DNA of 64,000 nt, taken from the NCBI RefSeq assembly GCF_050947335.1, contig NW_027473349.1, forward strand, positions 372,001 to 436,000, in the 5' to 3' direction. The position numbers and the translations under genes are program-made. Positions 49,770 through 61,623 of the stretch are shown here, one piece after another. This stretch comes from Megachile rotundata (lineage: Eukaryota > Arthropoda > Insecta > Hymenoptera > Megachilidae). Under the pieces are notes generated by a model. The model did not search any database, had not been told where the DNA came from, and worked only from the letters and a program-made list of their open reading frames with translations. Each line of letters opens with the position of its first letter. The first letter of the stretch is position 1.

Positions 49770-52740
49770 CATTGTGTGATTGTGTGATTGTGTGATTGTG
49801 TGATTGTGTGACTGTGTGATTGTGTGATTGTGTGATTGTGTGATTGTGTGATTGTGTGATTGTGTGATTGTGTGATTGTGTGATTGTGTGATTGTGTGAT
49901 TGTGTGATTGTGTGATTGTGTGACTGTGTGATTGTGTGATTGTGTGATTGTGCGATTGTGTGATTGTGCGATTGTGTAATTGTGATTGTGTGATTGTGAT
50001 TGTGTGTACTGTGTGATTGTGTGATTGTGTGATTGTGTGATTGTGTGATTGTGTGATTATGTGATTGTGTGATTGTGTGATTGTGTGATTGTGTGAGTGT
50101 GTGATTGTCTGATTGAGTGATTGTGTGCTTGTGTGATTGTGTGGTTGTGTGATTGTGTGATTGTGTGATTAGGTGATTGTGTGATTGTGTGATTGTGACT
50201 GTGGGATTGTATGAGTGTGTGATTGTGTGATTGAGTGATTGTGTGCTTGTGTGATTGTGTGATTGTGTGACCGTGATTGTGTGACCGTGATTGTGTGACC
50301 GTGATTGTGTGGCCGTGATTGAGTGACCGTGATTGTGATTGCGTGATTGTGTGATTGTGTGATCGTGTGATCGTGTGACTGTGTGATCGTGTGATTGTGT
50401 GATTGTGTGAGTGTGTGATTGTGTGATTGTGTGATTGTGTGATTGTGACTGTGTGATTGTGTGATTGTGTGATTGTGTGGTTGTGTGATTTTGTGATTGT
50501 GTGATTGTGTGATTGTGTGATTGTGTGATTGTGACTGTGTGATTGTGTGAGTGTGTGATTGTGTGATTGTGTGATTGTGTGATTGTGTGATTGTGTGATT
50601 GTGTGATTGTGTGATTGTGTGATTGTGTGATTGTGTGATTGTGTGATTGTGTGAGTGTGTGATTGTCTGATTGAGTGATTGTGTGCTTGTGTGATTGTGT
50701 GGTTGTGTGATTGTGTGATTGTGTGATTAGGTGATTGTGTGATTGTGTGATTGTGTTAATGTGACTGTGTGATTGTGTGAGTGTGTGATTGTGTGATTGA
50801 GTGATTGTGTGGTTGTGTGATTGTGTGGTTGTGTGATTGTGTGATTGTGTGATTGTGTGATTGTGTGACTGTGTGATTGTGTGAGTGTGTGATTGTGTGA
50901 TTGAGTGATTGTGTGGTTGTGTGATTGTGTGGTTGTGTGATTGTGTGGTTGTGTGATTGTGTGATTGTGTGATTTTGTGATTGTGTGATTGTGTGATTGT
51001 GTGATTGTGTGATTGTGTGATTGTGTGATTGTGTGATTGTGGTTGTGTGATTGTGATTGTGCGATTGTGATTGTGTGATTGTGTCTGTGTGATTGTGTGA
51101 GTGTGTGATTGTGTGATTGTGTGATTGTGTGATTGTGTGAGTGTGTGATTGTGTGATTGTGTGATTGTGTGATTGTGTAATTGTGATTGTGCGATTGTGT
51201 GATTGTGTGATTGTGTGATTGTGTGATTGTGTGATTGTGTGATTGTGAGATAGTGTGATTGTGTGATGGTGTAATCGTGATTGTGTGATTGTGATTGTGT
51301 GATTGTGTGATTGTGTGATTGTGACTGTGTGATTGTGTGAGTGTGTGATTGTGTGATTGAGTGACTGTGCGATTGTGTGAGTGTGTGATTGTGTGATTGA
51401 GTGATTGTGTGCTTGTGTGATTGTGTGGTTGTGTGATTGTGTGATTGTGTGGTTGTGTGATTGTGTGATTGTGTGATTGTGTGATTGTGTGATTGTGTGA
51501 TTGTGTGATTGTGTGATTGTGTGATTGTGTGATTGTGTGACTCTGTGATTGTGTGATTGTGTGATTGTGTGATTGTGTGATTGTGTGATTGTGTGATTGT
51601 GTGATTGTGATTGTGTGATTGTGATTGTGTGATTGTGACTGTGTGATTGTGACTGTGTGATTTTGTGAGTGTGTGATTGTGTGATTGAGTGATTGTGTGC
51701 TTGTGTGATTGTGTGATTGTGTGATTGTGTGATTGTGTGATTGTGTGATTGTGTTATTGTGTGATTGTGTGATTGTGATTGTGTGATTGTGATTGTGTGA
51801 TTGTGACTGTGTGATTGTGACTGTGTGATTGTGACTGTGTGATTGTGTGAGTGTGTGATTGTGTGATTGAGTGATTGTGTGCTTGTGTGATTGTGTGGTT
51901 GTGTGATTGTGTGATTGTGTGATTAGGTGATTGTGTGATTGTGTGATTGTGTGATTGTGTGATTGTGTGATTGTGTGATTGTGTGATTGTGTGATTGTGT
52001 GATTGTGTGATTGTGTGATTGTGTGATTGTGTGATTGTGTGATTGTGTGATTGTGTGATTGTGTGATTGTGTGATTGTGTGATTGTGTGATTGTGTGATT
52101 GTGTGATTGTGTGATTGTGTGATTGTGTGATTGTGGTTGTGTGATTGTGATTGTGTGATTGTGATTGTGTGATTGTGATTGTGTGATTGTGATTGTGTGA
52201 TTGTGTGATTGAGTGATTGTGTGAGTGTGTGGTTGTGTGATTGTGTGATTGTGTGATTGTGTGGTTGTGTGATTGTGTGATTGTGTGATTGTGTGATTGT
52301 GTGATTGTGTGATTGTGTGATTGTGTGATTGTGTGATTGTGTGATTGTGACTGTGCGATTGTGTGAGTGTGTGATTGTGTGATTGAGTGATTGTGTGCTT
52401 GTGTGATTGTGTGGTTGTGTGATTGTGTGATTGTGTGGTTGTGTGATTGTGTGATTGTGTGATTGTGTGATTGTGTGATTGTGTGATTGTGTGATTGTGT
52501 GATTGTGTGATTGTGTGACTCTGTGATTGTGTGATTGTGTGATTGTGTGAGTGTGTGATTGTGTAATTGAGTGATTGTGTGCTTGTGTGATTGTGTGGTT
52601 GTGTGATTGTGTGATTGTGTGGTTGTGTGATTGTGTGATTGTGTGATTGTGTGATTGTGTGATTGTGTGATTGTGTGATTGTGTGATTGTGTGATTGTGT
52701 GACTCTGTGATTGTGTGATTGTGTGATTGTGTGATTGTGT
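49770..52740. repeat. Block X, copy 2
   Basis: Copy of 40621 onward: GTAC 50006, cassette B8, TTAA 50756, GAGATAG/GATGGTGTAATCG near 51245-51275, pure run 51930-52133, 6/8 block 52133-52205, AATTGAG near 52564. Confidence 0.85.
50269..50392. repeat. Cassette B8
   Basis: Block X copy 2, with spacings identical to B7 (263 and 487). Confidence 0.9.
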
Positions 52741-53160
52741 GATTGTGCGATTGTGTAATTGTGATTGTGTGATTGTGATTGTGTGTACTGTGTGATTGTG
52801 TGATTGTGTGATTGTGTGATTGTGTGATTGTGTGATTGTGTGATTGTGTGATTGTGTGATTGTGTGATTGTGTGATTGTGTGATTGTGTGATTGTGTGAC
52901 TGTGTGATTGTGTGATTGTGTGATTGTGTGATTGTGTGATTGTGTGATTGTGTGATTGTGCGATTGTGTAATTGTGATTGTGTGATTGTGATTGTGTGTA
53001 CTGTGTGATTGTGTGATTGTGTGATTGTGTGATTGTGTGATTGTGTGATTGTGTGATTGTGTGATTGTGTGACTGTGTGATTGTGTGATTGTGTGATTGT
53101 GTGATTGTGTGATTGTGCGATTGTGTAATTGTGATTGTGTGATTGTGATTGTGTGTACTG
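52741..53160. repeat. Cluster of three GTAC modules
   Basis: GTAC at 52785, 52998 and 53155. The last two are 157 bp apart, the same spacing as 61141 and 61298. Each is preceded by GCG and GTAATTG variants. Confidence 0.8.
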
Positions 53161-53291
53161 TGTGATTGTGTGATTGTGTGATTGTGTGATTGTGTGATTG
53201 TGTGATTGTGTGATTGTGTGATTGTGTGATTGTGTGATTGTGTGATTGTGAGATTGTGTGATTGTGTGATTGTGTGATTGAGTGATTGTGT

Positions 53292-53472
53292 GACTGCGTG
53301 ATTGTGTGACTGTGTGATTGTGTGACTGCGTGATTGTGTGACCGCGATTGTGTGACCGTGATTGTGTGACCGTGATTTTGTGACCGTGATTGTGTGACCG
53401 TGATTGTGTGATCGTGATTGTGTGATCGTGATTGTGTGATCGTGATTGTGCAATCGTGATTGTGTGATTGCG
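53292..53472. repeat. Cassette A25 (GATCG subtype)
   Basis: GTAC 137 bp upstream, TTAA 361 bp after the core. Confidence 0.92.
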
Positions 53473-55116
53473 TGATTGTGATTGTGTGATTGTGTGACTG
53501 TGTGATTGTGTGATTGTGTGATTGTGTGATTGTGTGATTGTGTGATTGTGTGATTGTGTGATTGTGTGATTGTGTGATTGTGTGATTGTGTGATTGTGTG
53601 ATTGTGATTGTGTGATTGTGATTGTGTGATTGTGACTGTGTGATTGTGACTGTGTGATTTTGTGAGTGTGTGATTGTGTGATTGAGTGATTGTGTGATTG
53701 TGTTAATGTGACTGTGTGATTGTGTGAGTGTGTGATTGTGTGATTGAGTGATTGTGTGGTTGTGTGATTGTGTGGTTGTGTGATTGTGTGATTGTGTGAT
53801 TGTGTGATTGTGTGACTGTGTGATTGTGTGAGTGTGTGATTGTGTGATTGAATGATTGTGTGGTTGTGTGATTGTGTGGTTGTGTGATTGTGTGGTTGTG
53901 TGATTGTGTGATTGTGTGATTTTGTGATTGTGTGATTGTGTGATTGTGTGATTGTGTGATTGTGTGATTGTGTGATTGTGGTTGTGTGATTGTGATTGTG
54001 TGATTGTGATTGTGTGATTGTGTCTGTGTGATTGTGTGAGTGTGTGATTGTGTGATTGTGTGATTGTGTGATTGTGTGAGTGTGTGATTGTGTGATTGTG
54101 TGATTGTGTGATTGTGTGATTGTGTAATTGTGATTGTGCGATTGTGTGATTGTGTGATTGTGTGATTGTGTGATTGTGTGATTGTGTGATTGTGAGATAG
54201 TGTGATTGTGTGATGGTGTAATCGTGATTGTGTGATTGTGATTGTGTGATTGTGTGATTGTGTGATTGTGTGATTGTGACTGTGTGATTGTGTGAGTGTG
54301 TGATTGTGTGATTGAGTGACTGTGTGCTTGTGTGATTGTGTGGTTGTGTGATTGTGTGATTGTGTGATTGTGTGATTGTGTGATTGTGTGATTGTGTGAT
54401 TGTGTGATTGTGTGATTGTGTGATTGTGTGATTGTGTGATTGTGTGATTGTGTGATTGTGTGATTGTGTGATTGTGTGATTGTGTGATTGTGTGATTGTG
54501 GTTGTGTGATTGTGATTGTGTGATTGTGATTGTGTGATTGTGATTGTGTGATTGTGATTGTGTGATTGTGATTGTGTGATTGTGTGATTGTGTGATTGAG
54601 TGATTGTGTGAGTGTGTGGTTGTGTGATTGTGTGATTGTGTGATTGTGTGGTTGTGTGATTGTGTGATTGTGTGATTGTGTGATTGTGTGATTGTGTGAT
54701 TGTGTGATTGTGTGATTGTGTGATTGTGTGATTGTGTGATTGTGTGATTGTGACTGTGCGATTGTGTGAGTGTGTGATTGTGTGATTGAGTGATTGTGTG
54801 CTTGTGTGATTGTGTGGTTGTGTGATTGTGTGATTGTGTGGTTGTGTGATTGTGTGATTGTGTGATTGTGTGATTGTGTGATTGTGTGATTGTGTGATGG
54901 TGTGATTGTGTGATTGTGTGACTCTGTGATTGTGTGATTGTGTGATTGTGTGATTGTGTGATTGTGCGATTGTGTAATTGTGATTGTGTGATTGTGATTG
55001 TGTGTACTGTGTGATTGTGTGATTGTGTGATTGTGTGATCGTGTGATTGTGTGATTGTGTGATTGTGTGATTGTGAGATTGTGTGATTGTGTGATTGTGT
55101 GATTGAGTGATTGTGT

Positions 55117-55297
55117 GACTGCGTGATTGTGTGACTGTGTGATTGTGTGACTGCGTGATTGTGTGACCGCGATTGTGTGACCGTGATTGTGTGACCGTGA
55201 TTTTGTGACAGTGATTGTGTGACCGTGATTGTGTCATCGTGATTGTGTGATCGTGATTGTGTGATCGTGATTGTGCAATCGTGATTGTGTGATTGCG
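55117..55297. repeat. Cassette A26 (CATCG subtype)
   Basis: Private GACAGTG shared only with A29. GTAC 113 bp upstream. Confidence 0.92.
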
Positions 55298-55310
55298 TGA
55301 TTGTGATTGT

Positions 55311-57200
55311 GTGATTGTGTGACTGTGTGATTGTGTGATTGTGTGATTGTGTGATTGTGTGATTGTGTGATTGTGTGATTGTGTGATTGTGTGATTGTGT
55401 GATTGTGTGATTGTGTGATTGTGTGATTGTGATTGTGTGATTGTGATTGTGTGATTGTGACTGTGTGATTGTGACTGTGTGATTTTGTGAGTGTGTGATT
55501 GTGTGATTGAGTGATTGTGTGCTTGTGTGATTGTGTGATTGTGTGATTGTGTGATTGTGTGATTGTGTGATTGTGTGATTGTGTGATTGTGTGATTGTGT
55601 GATTGTGTGATTGTGTGATTGTGTGATTGTGTGATTGTGTGATTGTGTGATTGTGGTTGTGTGATTGTGATTGTGTGATTGTGATTGTGTGATTGTGATT
55701 GTGTGATTGTGATTGTGTGATTGTGATTGTGTGATTGTGATTGTGTGATTGTGTGATTGTGTGATTGAGTGATTGTGTGAGTGTGTGGTTGTGTGATTGT
55801 GTGATTGTGTGATTGTGTGATTGTGTGATTGTGTGATTGTGTGATTGTGTGATTGTGTGATTGTGTGATTGTGTGATTGTGTGATTGTGTGATTGTGTGA
55901 TTGTGTGATTGTGTGATTGTGTGATTGTGTGATTGTGTGATTGTGTGATTGTGGTTGTGTGATTGTGATTGTGTGATTGTGATTGTGTGATTGTGATTGT
56001 GTGATTGTGATTGTGTGATTGTGATTGTGTGATTGTGATTGTGTGATTGTGTGATTGTGTGATTGAGTGATTGTGTGAGTGTGTGGTTGTGTGATTGTGT
56101 GATTGTGTGATTGTGTGGTTGTGTGATTGTGTGATTGTGTGATTGTGTGATTGTGTGATTGTGTGATTGTGTGATTGTGTGATTGTGTGATTGTGTGATT
56201 GTGTGATTGTGTGATTGTGACTGTGCGATTGTGTGAGTGTGTGATTGTGTGATTGAGTGATTGTGTGCTTGTGTGATTGTGTGGTTGTGTGATTGTGTGA
56301 TTGTGTCGTTGTGTGATTGTGTGATTGTGTGAGTGCGTGATTGTGTGATTGTGTGATTGTGTGATTGTGTGATTGTGTGATTGTGTGACTGTGTGATTGT
56401 GTGATTGTGTGATTGTGTGATTGTGTGATTGTGCGATTGTGTAATTGTGATTGTGTGATTGTGATTGTGTGTACTGTGTGATTGTGTGATTGTGTGATTG
56501 TGTGATTGTGTGATTGTGTGATTGTGTGATTGTGTGATTGTGTGATTGTGTGATTGTGTGATTGTGTGATTGTGTGATTGTGAGATTGTGTGATTGTGTG
56601 ATTGTGTGATTGAGTGATTGTGTGACTGCGTGATTGTGTGACTGTGTGATTGTGTGACTGCGTGATTGTGTGACCGCGATTGTGTGACCGTGATTGTGTG
56701 ACCGTGATTTTGTGACCGTGATTGTGTGACCGTGATTGTGTGATCGTGATTGTGTGATCGTGATTGTGTGATCGTGATTGTGCAATCGTGATTGTGTGAT
56801 TGCGTGATTGTGATTGTGTGATTGTGTGACTGTGTGATTGTGTGATTGTGTGATTGTGTGATTGTGTGATTGTGTGATTGTGTGATTGTGTGATTGTGTG
56901 ATTGTGTGATTGTGTGATTGTGATTGTGTGATTGTGATTGTGTGATTGTGACTGTGTGATTGTGACTGTGTGATTTTGTGAGTGTGTGATTGTGTGATTG
57001 AGTGATTGTGTGCTTGTGTGATTGTGTGATTGTGTGATTGTGTGATTGTGTGATTGTGTGATTGTGTGATTGTGTGATTGTGTGATTGTGATTGTGTGAT
57101 TGTGATTGTGTGATTGTGACTGTGTGATTGTGACTGTGTGATTGTGTGAGTGTGTGATTGTGTGATTGAGTGATTGTGTGCTTGTGTGATTGTGTGGTTG
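55311..57200. repeat. Satellite mosaic holding cassette A27
   Basis: Two long 6/8 blocks lie at 55650-55745 and 55950-56045. A GTCGTTG and a GAGTGCG variant near 56300-56340 are private. GTAC is at 56471, then cassette A27 and its usual 3' flank, but the TTAA normally linked to this subtype is absent. Confidence 0.85.
56624..56804. repeat. Cassette A27 (GATCG subtype)
   Basis: GTAC 153 bp upstream. The expected TTAA downstream is absent. Confidence 0.92.
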
Positions 57201-58020
57201 TGTGATTGTGTGATTGTGTGATTAGGTGATTGTGTGATTGTGTGATTGTGTGATTGTGTGATTGTGTGATTGTGTGATTGTGTGATTGTGTGATTGTGTG
57301 ATTGTGTGATTATGTGATTGTGTGATTGTGTGATTGTGTGATTGTGTGATTGTGTGAGTGTGTGATTGTGTGATTGTGTGATTGTGATTGTGTGATTGTG
57401 ACTGTGTGATTGTGTGAGTGTGTGATTGTGTGATTGAGTGATTGTGTGGTTGTGTGATTGTGTGGTTGTGTGATTGTGTGGTTGTGTGATTGTGTGATTG
57501 TGTGATTGTGTGATTGTGTGATTGTGTGATTGTGTGATTGTGTGATTGTGTGATTGTGTGATTGTGTGATTGTGTGATTGTGTGATTGTGTGATTGTGTG
57601 ATTGTGGTTGTGTGATTGTGATTGTGTGATTGTGATTGTGTGATTGTGTCTGTGTGATTGTGTGAGTGTGTGATTGTGTGATTGTGTGATTGTGTGATTG
57701 TGTGAGTGTGTGATTGTGTGATTGTGTGATTGTGTGATTGTGTAATTGTGATTGTGCGATTGTGTGATTGTGTGATTGTGTGATTGTGTGATTGTGTGAT
57801 TGTGAGATTGTGTGATTGTGTGATGGTGTAATTGTGATTGTGTGATTGTGATTGTGTGATTGTGTGATTGTGTGATCTAGTGATTGTGTGATTGTGTGAT
57901 TGTCTGATTGTGTGACTGTGTGATTGTGTGATTGTGTGATAGTGTGATTGTGTGATTGTGTGATTGTGCGACTGTGTGATTGTGTGATTGTGTGATTGTG
58001 TGATTGTGTGATTGTGTGAT
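57201..58020. repeat. Variant-rich satellite stretch
   Basis: Contains a GATTATG, a GAGATTG/GATGGTGTAATTG module lacking its usual CG (57800-57840), and a GATCTAG near 57874, the only CTAG I saw. Also GTCTG and GATAG variants. No cassette is present. Confidence 0.8.
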
Positions 58021-58412
58021 TGTGTGATTGTGGTTGTGTGATTGTGATTGTGTGATTGAGTGATTGTGTGATTGTGTGATTGTGTGATTGTGTGACTGTG
58101 TGATTGTGTGATTGTGTGATTGTGTGATTGTGTGATTGTGTGATTGTGTGACTGTGTGATTGTGTGATTGTGTGATTGTGCGATTGTGTGATTGTGCGAT
58201 TGTGTAATTGTGTGATTGTGTGATTGTGGTTGTGTGATTGTGATTGTGTGATTGAGTGATTGTGTGATTGTGTGATTGTGTGATTGTGTGACTGTGTGAT
58301 TGTGTGATTGTGTGATTGTGTGATTGTGTGATTGTGTGATTGTGTGACTGTGTGATTGTGTGATTGTGTGATTGTGCGATTGTGTGATTGTGCGATTGTG
58401 TAATTGTGATTG
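58021..58412. repeat. 196-bp direct tandem duplication
   Basis: TGGTTG at 58031 and 58227 and the GCG module at 58180 and 58376 both give a 196-bp offset. Variants between them appear in the same order: GATTGAG, two GACTG, GCG, GCG, GTAATTG. Confidence 0.85.
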
Positions 58413-61129
58413 TGTGATTGTGATTGTGTGTACTGTGTGATTGTGTGATTGTGTGATTGTGTGATTGTGTGATTGTGTGATTATGTGATTGTGTGATTGT
58501 GTGATTGTGTGATTGTGTGAGTGTGTGATTGTCTGATTGAGTGATTGTGTGCTTGTGTGATTGTGTGGTTGTGTGATTGTGTGATTGTGTGATTAGGTGA
58601 TTGTGTGATTGTGTGATTGTGACTGTGGGATTGTATGAGTGTGTGATTGTGTGATTGAGTGATTGTGTGCTTGTGTGATTGTGTGATTGTGTGACCGTGA
58701 TTGTGTGACCGTGATTGTGTGACCGTGATTGTGTGGCCGTGATTGAGTGACCGTGATTGTGATTGCGTGATTGTGTGATTGTGTGATCGTGTGATCGTGT
58801 GACTGTGTGATCGTGTGATTGTGTGATTGTGTGAGTGTGTGATTGTGTGATTGTGTGATTGTGTGATTGTGACTGTGTGATTGTGTGATTGTGTGATTGT
58901 GTGGTTATGTGATTTTGTGATTGTGTGATTGTGTGATTGTGTGATTGTGTGATTGTGACTGTGTGATTGTGTGAGTGTGTGATTGTGTGATTGTGTGATT
59001 GTGTGATTGTGTGATTGTGTGATTGAGTGATTGTGTGGTTGTGTGATTGTGTGGTTGTGTGATTGTCTGATTGAGTGATTGTGTGCTTGTGTTATTGTGC
59101 GGTTGTGTGATTGTGTGATTGTGTGATTAGGTGATTGTGTGATTGTGTGATTGTGTTAATGTGACTGTGTGATTGTGTGAGTGTGTGATTGTGTGATTGA
59201 GTGATTGTGTGGTTGTGTGATTGTGTGGTTGTGTGATTGTGTGATTGTGTGATTGTGTGATTGTGTGATTGTGTGACTGTGTGATTGTGTGAGTGTGTGA
59301 TTGTGTGATTGAGTGATTGTGTGGTTGTGTGATTGTGTGGTTGTGTGATTGTGTGGTTGTGTGATTGTGTGATTGTGTGATTTAGTGATTGTGTGATTGT
59401 GTGATTGTGTGATTGTGTGATTGTGTGATTGTGTGATTGTGTGATTGTGTGATTGTGTGATTGTGTGATTGTGTGATTGTGGTTGTGTGATTGTGATTGT
59501 GCGATTGTGATTGTGTGATTGTGTCTGTGTGATTGTGTGAGTGTGTGATTGTGTGATTGTGTGATTGTGTGATTGTGTGAGTGTGTGATTGTGTGATTGT
59601 GTGATTGTGTAATTGTGATTGTGCGATTGTGTGATTGTGTGATTGTGTGATTGTGTGATTGTGTGATTGTGTGATTGTGTGATTGTGTGATTGTGAGATA
59701 GTGTGATTGTGTGATGGTGTAATCGTGATTGTGTGATGGTGATTGTGTGATTGTGTGATTGTGTGATTGTGACTGTGTGATTGTGTGAGTGTGTGATTGT
59801 GTGATTGAGTGACTGTGTGCTTGTGTGATTGTGTGGTTGTGTGATTGTGTGATTGTGTGATTGTGTGATTGTGTGATTGTGTGATTGTGTGATTGTGTGA
59901 TTGTGTGATTGTGTGATTGTGTGATTGTGTGATTGTGTGATTGTGTGATTGTGTGATTGTGTGATTGTGTGATTGTGGTTGTGTGATTGTGATTGTGTGA
60001 TTGTGATTGTGTGATTGTGATTGTGTGATTGTGATTGTGTGATTGTGATTGTGTGATTGTGATTGTGTGATTGTGTGATTGTGTGATTGAGTGATTGTGT
60101 GAGTGTGTGGTTGTGTGATTGTGTGATTGTGTGATTGTGTGGTTGTGTGATTGTGTGATGATGTGATTGTGTGATTGTGTGATTGTGTGATTGTGTGATT
60201 GCGTGATTGCGTGATTGTGATTGTGTGATTGTGTGACTGTGTGATTGTGTGATTGTGTGATTGTGTGATTGTGTGATTGTGTGATTGTGTGATTGTGTGA
60301 TTGTGTGATTGTGTGATTGTGTGATAGTGTGATTGAGTGATTGTGTGCTTGTGTGATTGTGTGATTGTGTGATTGTGTGATTGTGTGATTGTGTGATTGT
60401 GTTATTGTGTGATTGTGTGATTGTGATTGTGTGATTGTGATTGTGTGATTGTGACTGTGTGATTGTGACTGTGTGATTGTGTGAGTGTGTGATTGTGTGA
60501 TTGAGTGATTGTGTGCTTGTGTGATTGTGTGGTTGTGTGATTGTGTGATTGTGTGATTAGGTGATTGTGTGATTGTGTGATTGTGTGATTGTGTGATTGT
60601 GTGATTGTGTGATTGTGTGATTGTGTGATTGTGTGATTGTGTGATTGTGTGATTGTGTGATTGTGTGATTGTGTGATTGTGTGATTGTGTGATTGTGTGA
60701 TTGTGACTGTGTGATTGTGTGAGTGTGTGATTGTGTGATTGAGTGACTGTGTGCTTGTGTGATTGTGTGGTTGTGTGATTGTGTGATTGTGTGATTGTGT
60801 GATTGTGTGATTGTGTGATTGTGTGATTGTGTGATTGTGTGATTGTGTGATTGTGTGATTGTGTGATTGTGTGATTGTGTGATTGTGTGATTGTGTGATT
60901 GTGTGATTGTGTGATTGTGTGATTGTGTGATTGTGTGATTGTGTGATTGTGGTTGTGTGATTGTGATTGTGTGATTGTGATTGTGTGATTGTGATTGTGT
61001 GATTGTGTGATTGTGTGATTGTGTGATTGTGTGATTGTGTGATTGTGTGATTGTGTGACTGTGTGATTGTGTGATTGTGTGATTGTGTGATTGTGTGATT
61101 GTGCGATTGTGTAATTGTGATTGTGTGAT
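58413..61129. repeat. Block with cassette B9 and TTAA, similar to block X
   Basis: GTAC 58430, cassette B9, TTAA 59156 and GAGATAG/GATGGTGTAATCG near 59693-59723 repeat the order seen at 804-2060 and 40857-42130. An isolated double GATTGCG near 60200-60215 looks like the tail of a deleted cassette A. Confidence 0.82.
58693..58816. repeat. Cassette B9
   Basis: GTAC 263 bp upstream, TTAA 463 bp downstream, so it follows the B1/B2 spacing. Confidence 0.9.
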
Positions 61130-61442
61130 TGTGATTGTGTGTACTGTGTGATTGTGTGATTGTGTGATTGTGTGATTGTGTGATTGTGTGATTGTGTGAT
61201 TGTGTGATTGTGTGACTGTGTGATTGTGTGATTGTGTGATTGTGTGATTGTGTGATTGTGCGATTGTGTAATTGTGATTGTGTGATTGTGATTGTGTGTA
61301 CTGTGTGATTGTGTGATTGTGTGATTGTGTGATTGTGTGATTGTGTGATTGTGTGATTGTGTGATTGTGTGATTGTGTGATTGTGTGATTGTGTGATTGT
61401 GAGATTGTGTGATTGTGTGATTGTGTGATTGAGTGATTGTGT

Positions 61443-61623
61443 GACTGCGTGATTGTGTGACTGTGTGATTGTGTGACTGCGTGATTGTGTGACCGCGATT
61501 GTGTGACCGTGATTGTGTGACCGTGATTTTGTGACCGTGATTGTGTGACCGTGATTGTGTGATCGTGATTGTGTGATCGTGATTGTGTGATCGTGATTGT
61601 GCAATCGTGATTGTGTGATTGCG
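61443..61623. repeat. Cassette A28 (GATCG subtype)
   Basis: D7 partner of A25. GTAC 145 bp upstream, TTAA 329 bp after the core. Confidence 0.92.

Larger units (their letters stand above)
52990..55310. repeat. Segmental duplication D7, copy 1 (about 8.14-kb offset)
   Basis: Matches 61130-63470. GTAC pairs: 52998/61141, 53155/61298 (both offset 8,143) and 55004/63153 (8,149). Private variants shared: GATGGTGTG (54897 and 63037) and GACAGTG inside the second cassette A (about 55206 and 63363). Confidence 0.85.

Noticed and set aside
41607..49772. Minus-strand open frame of 2,721 codons, and similar long frames such as 5517-8639, 45248-49417, 51923-56785 and 60557-63394
   Set aside because: The frame is open only because CAATCACA has no stop in any frame. 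Overlapping frames encode the same octapeptide, apparent starts and stops are point variants (CAT and TTAA on the + strand), and copies differ by steps such as 16 bp that are not multiples of 3. There is no domain, signal peptide or codon-level constraint.
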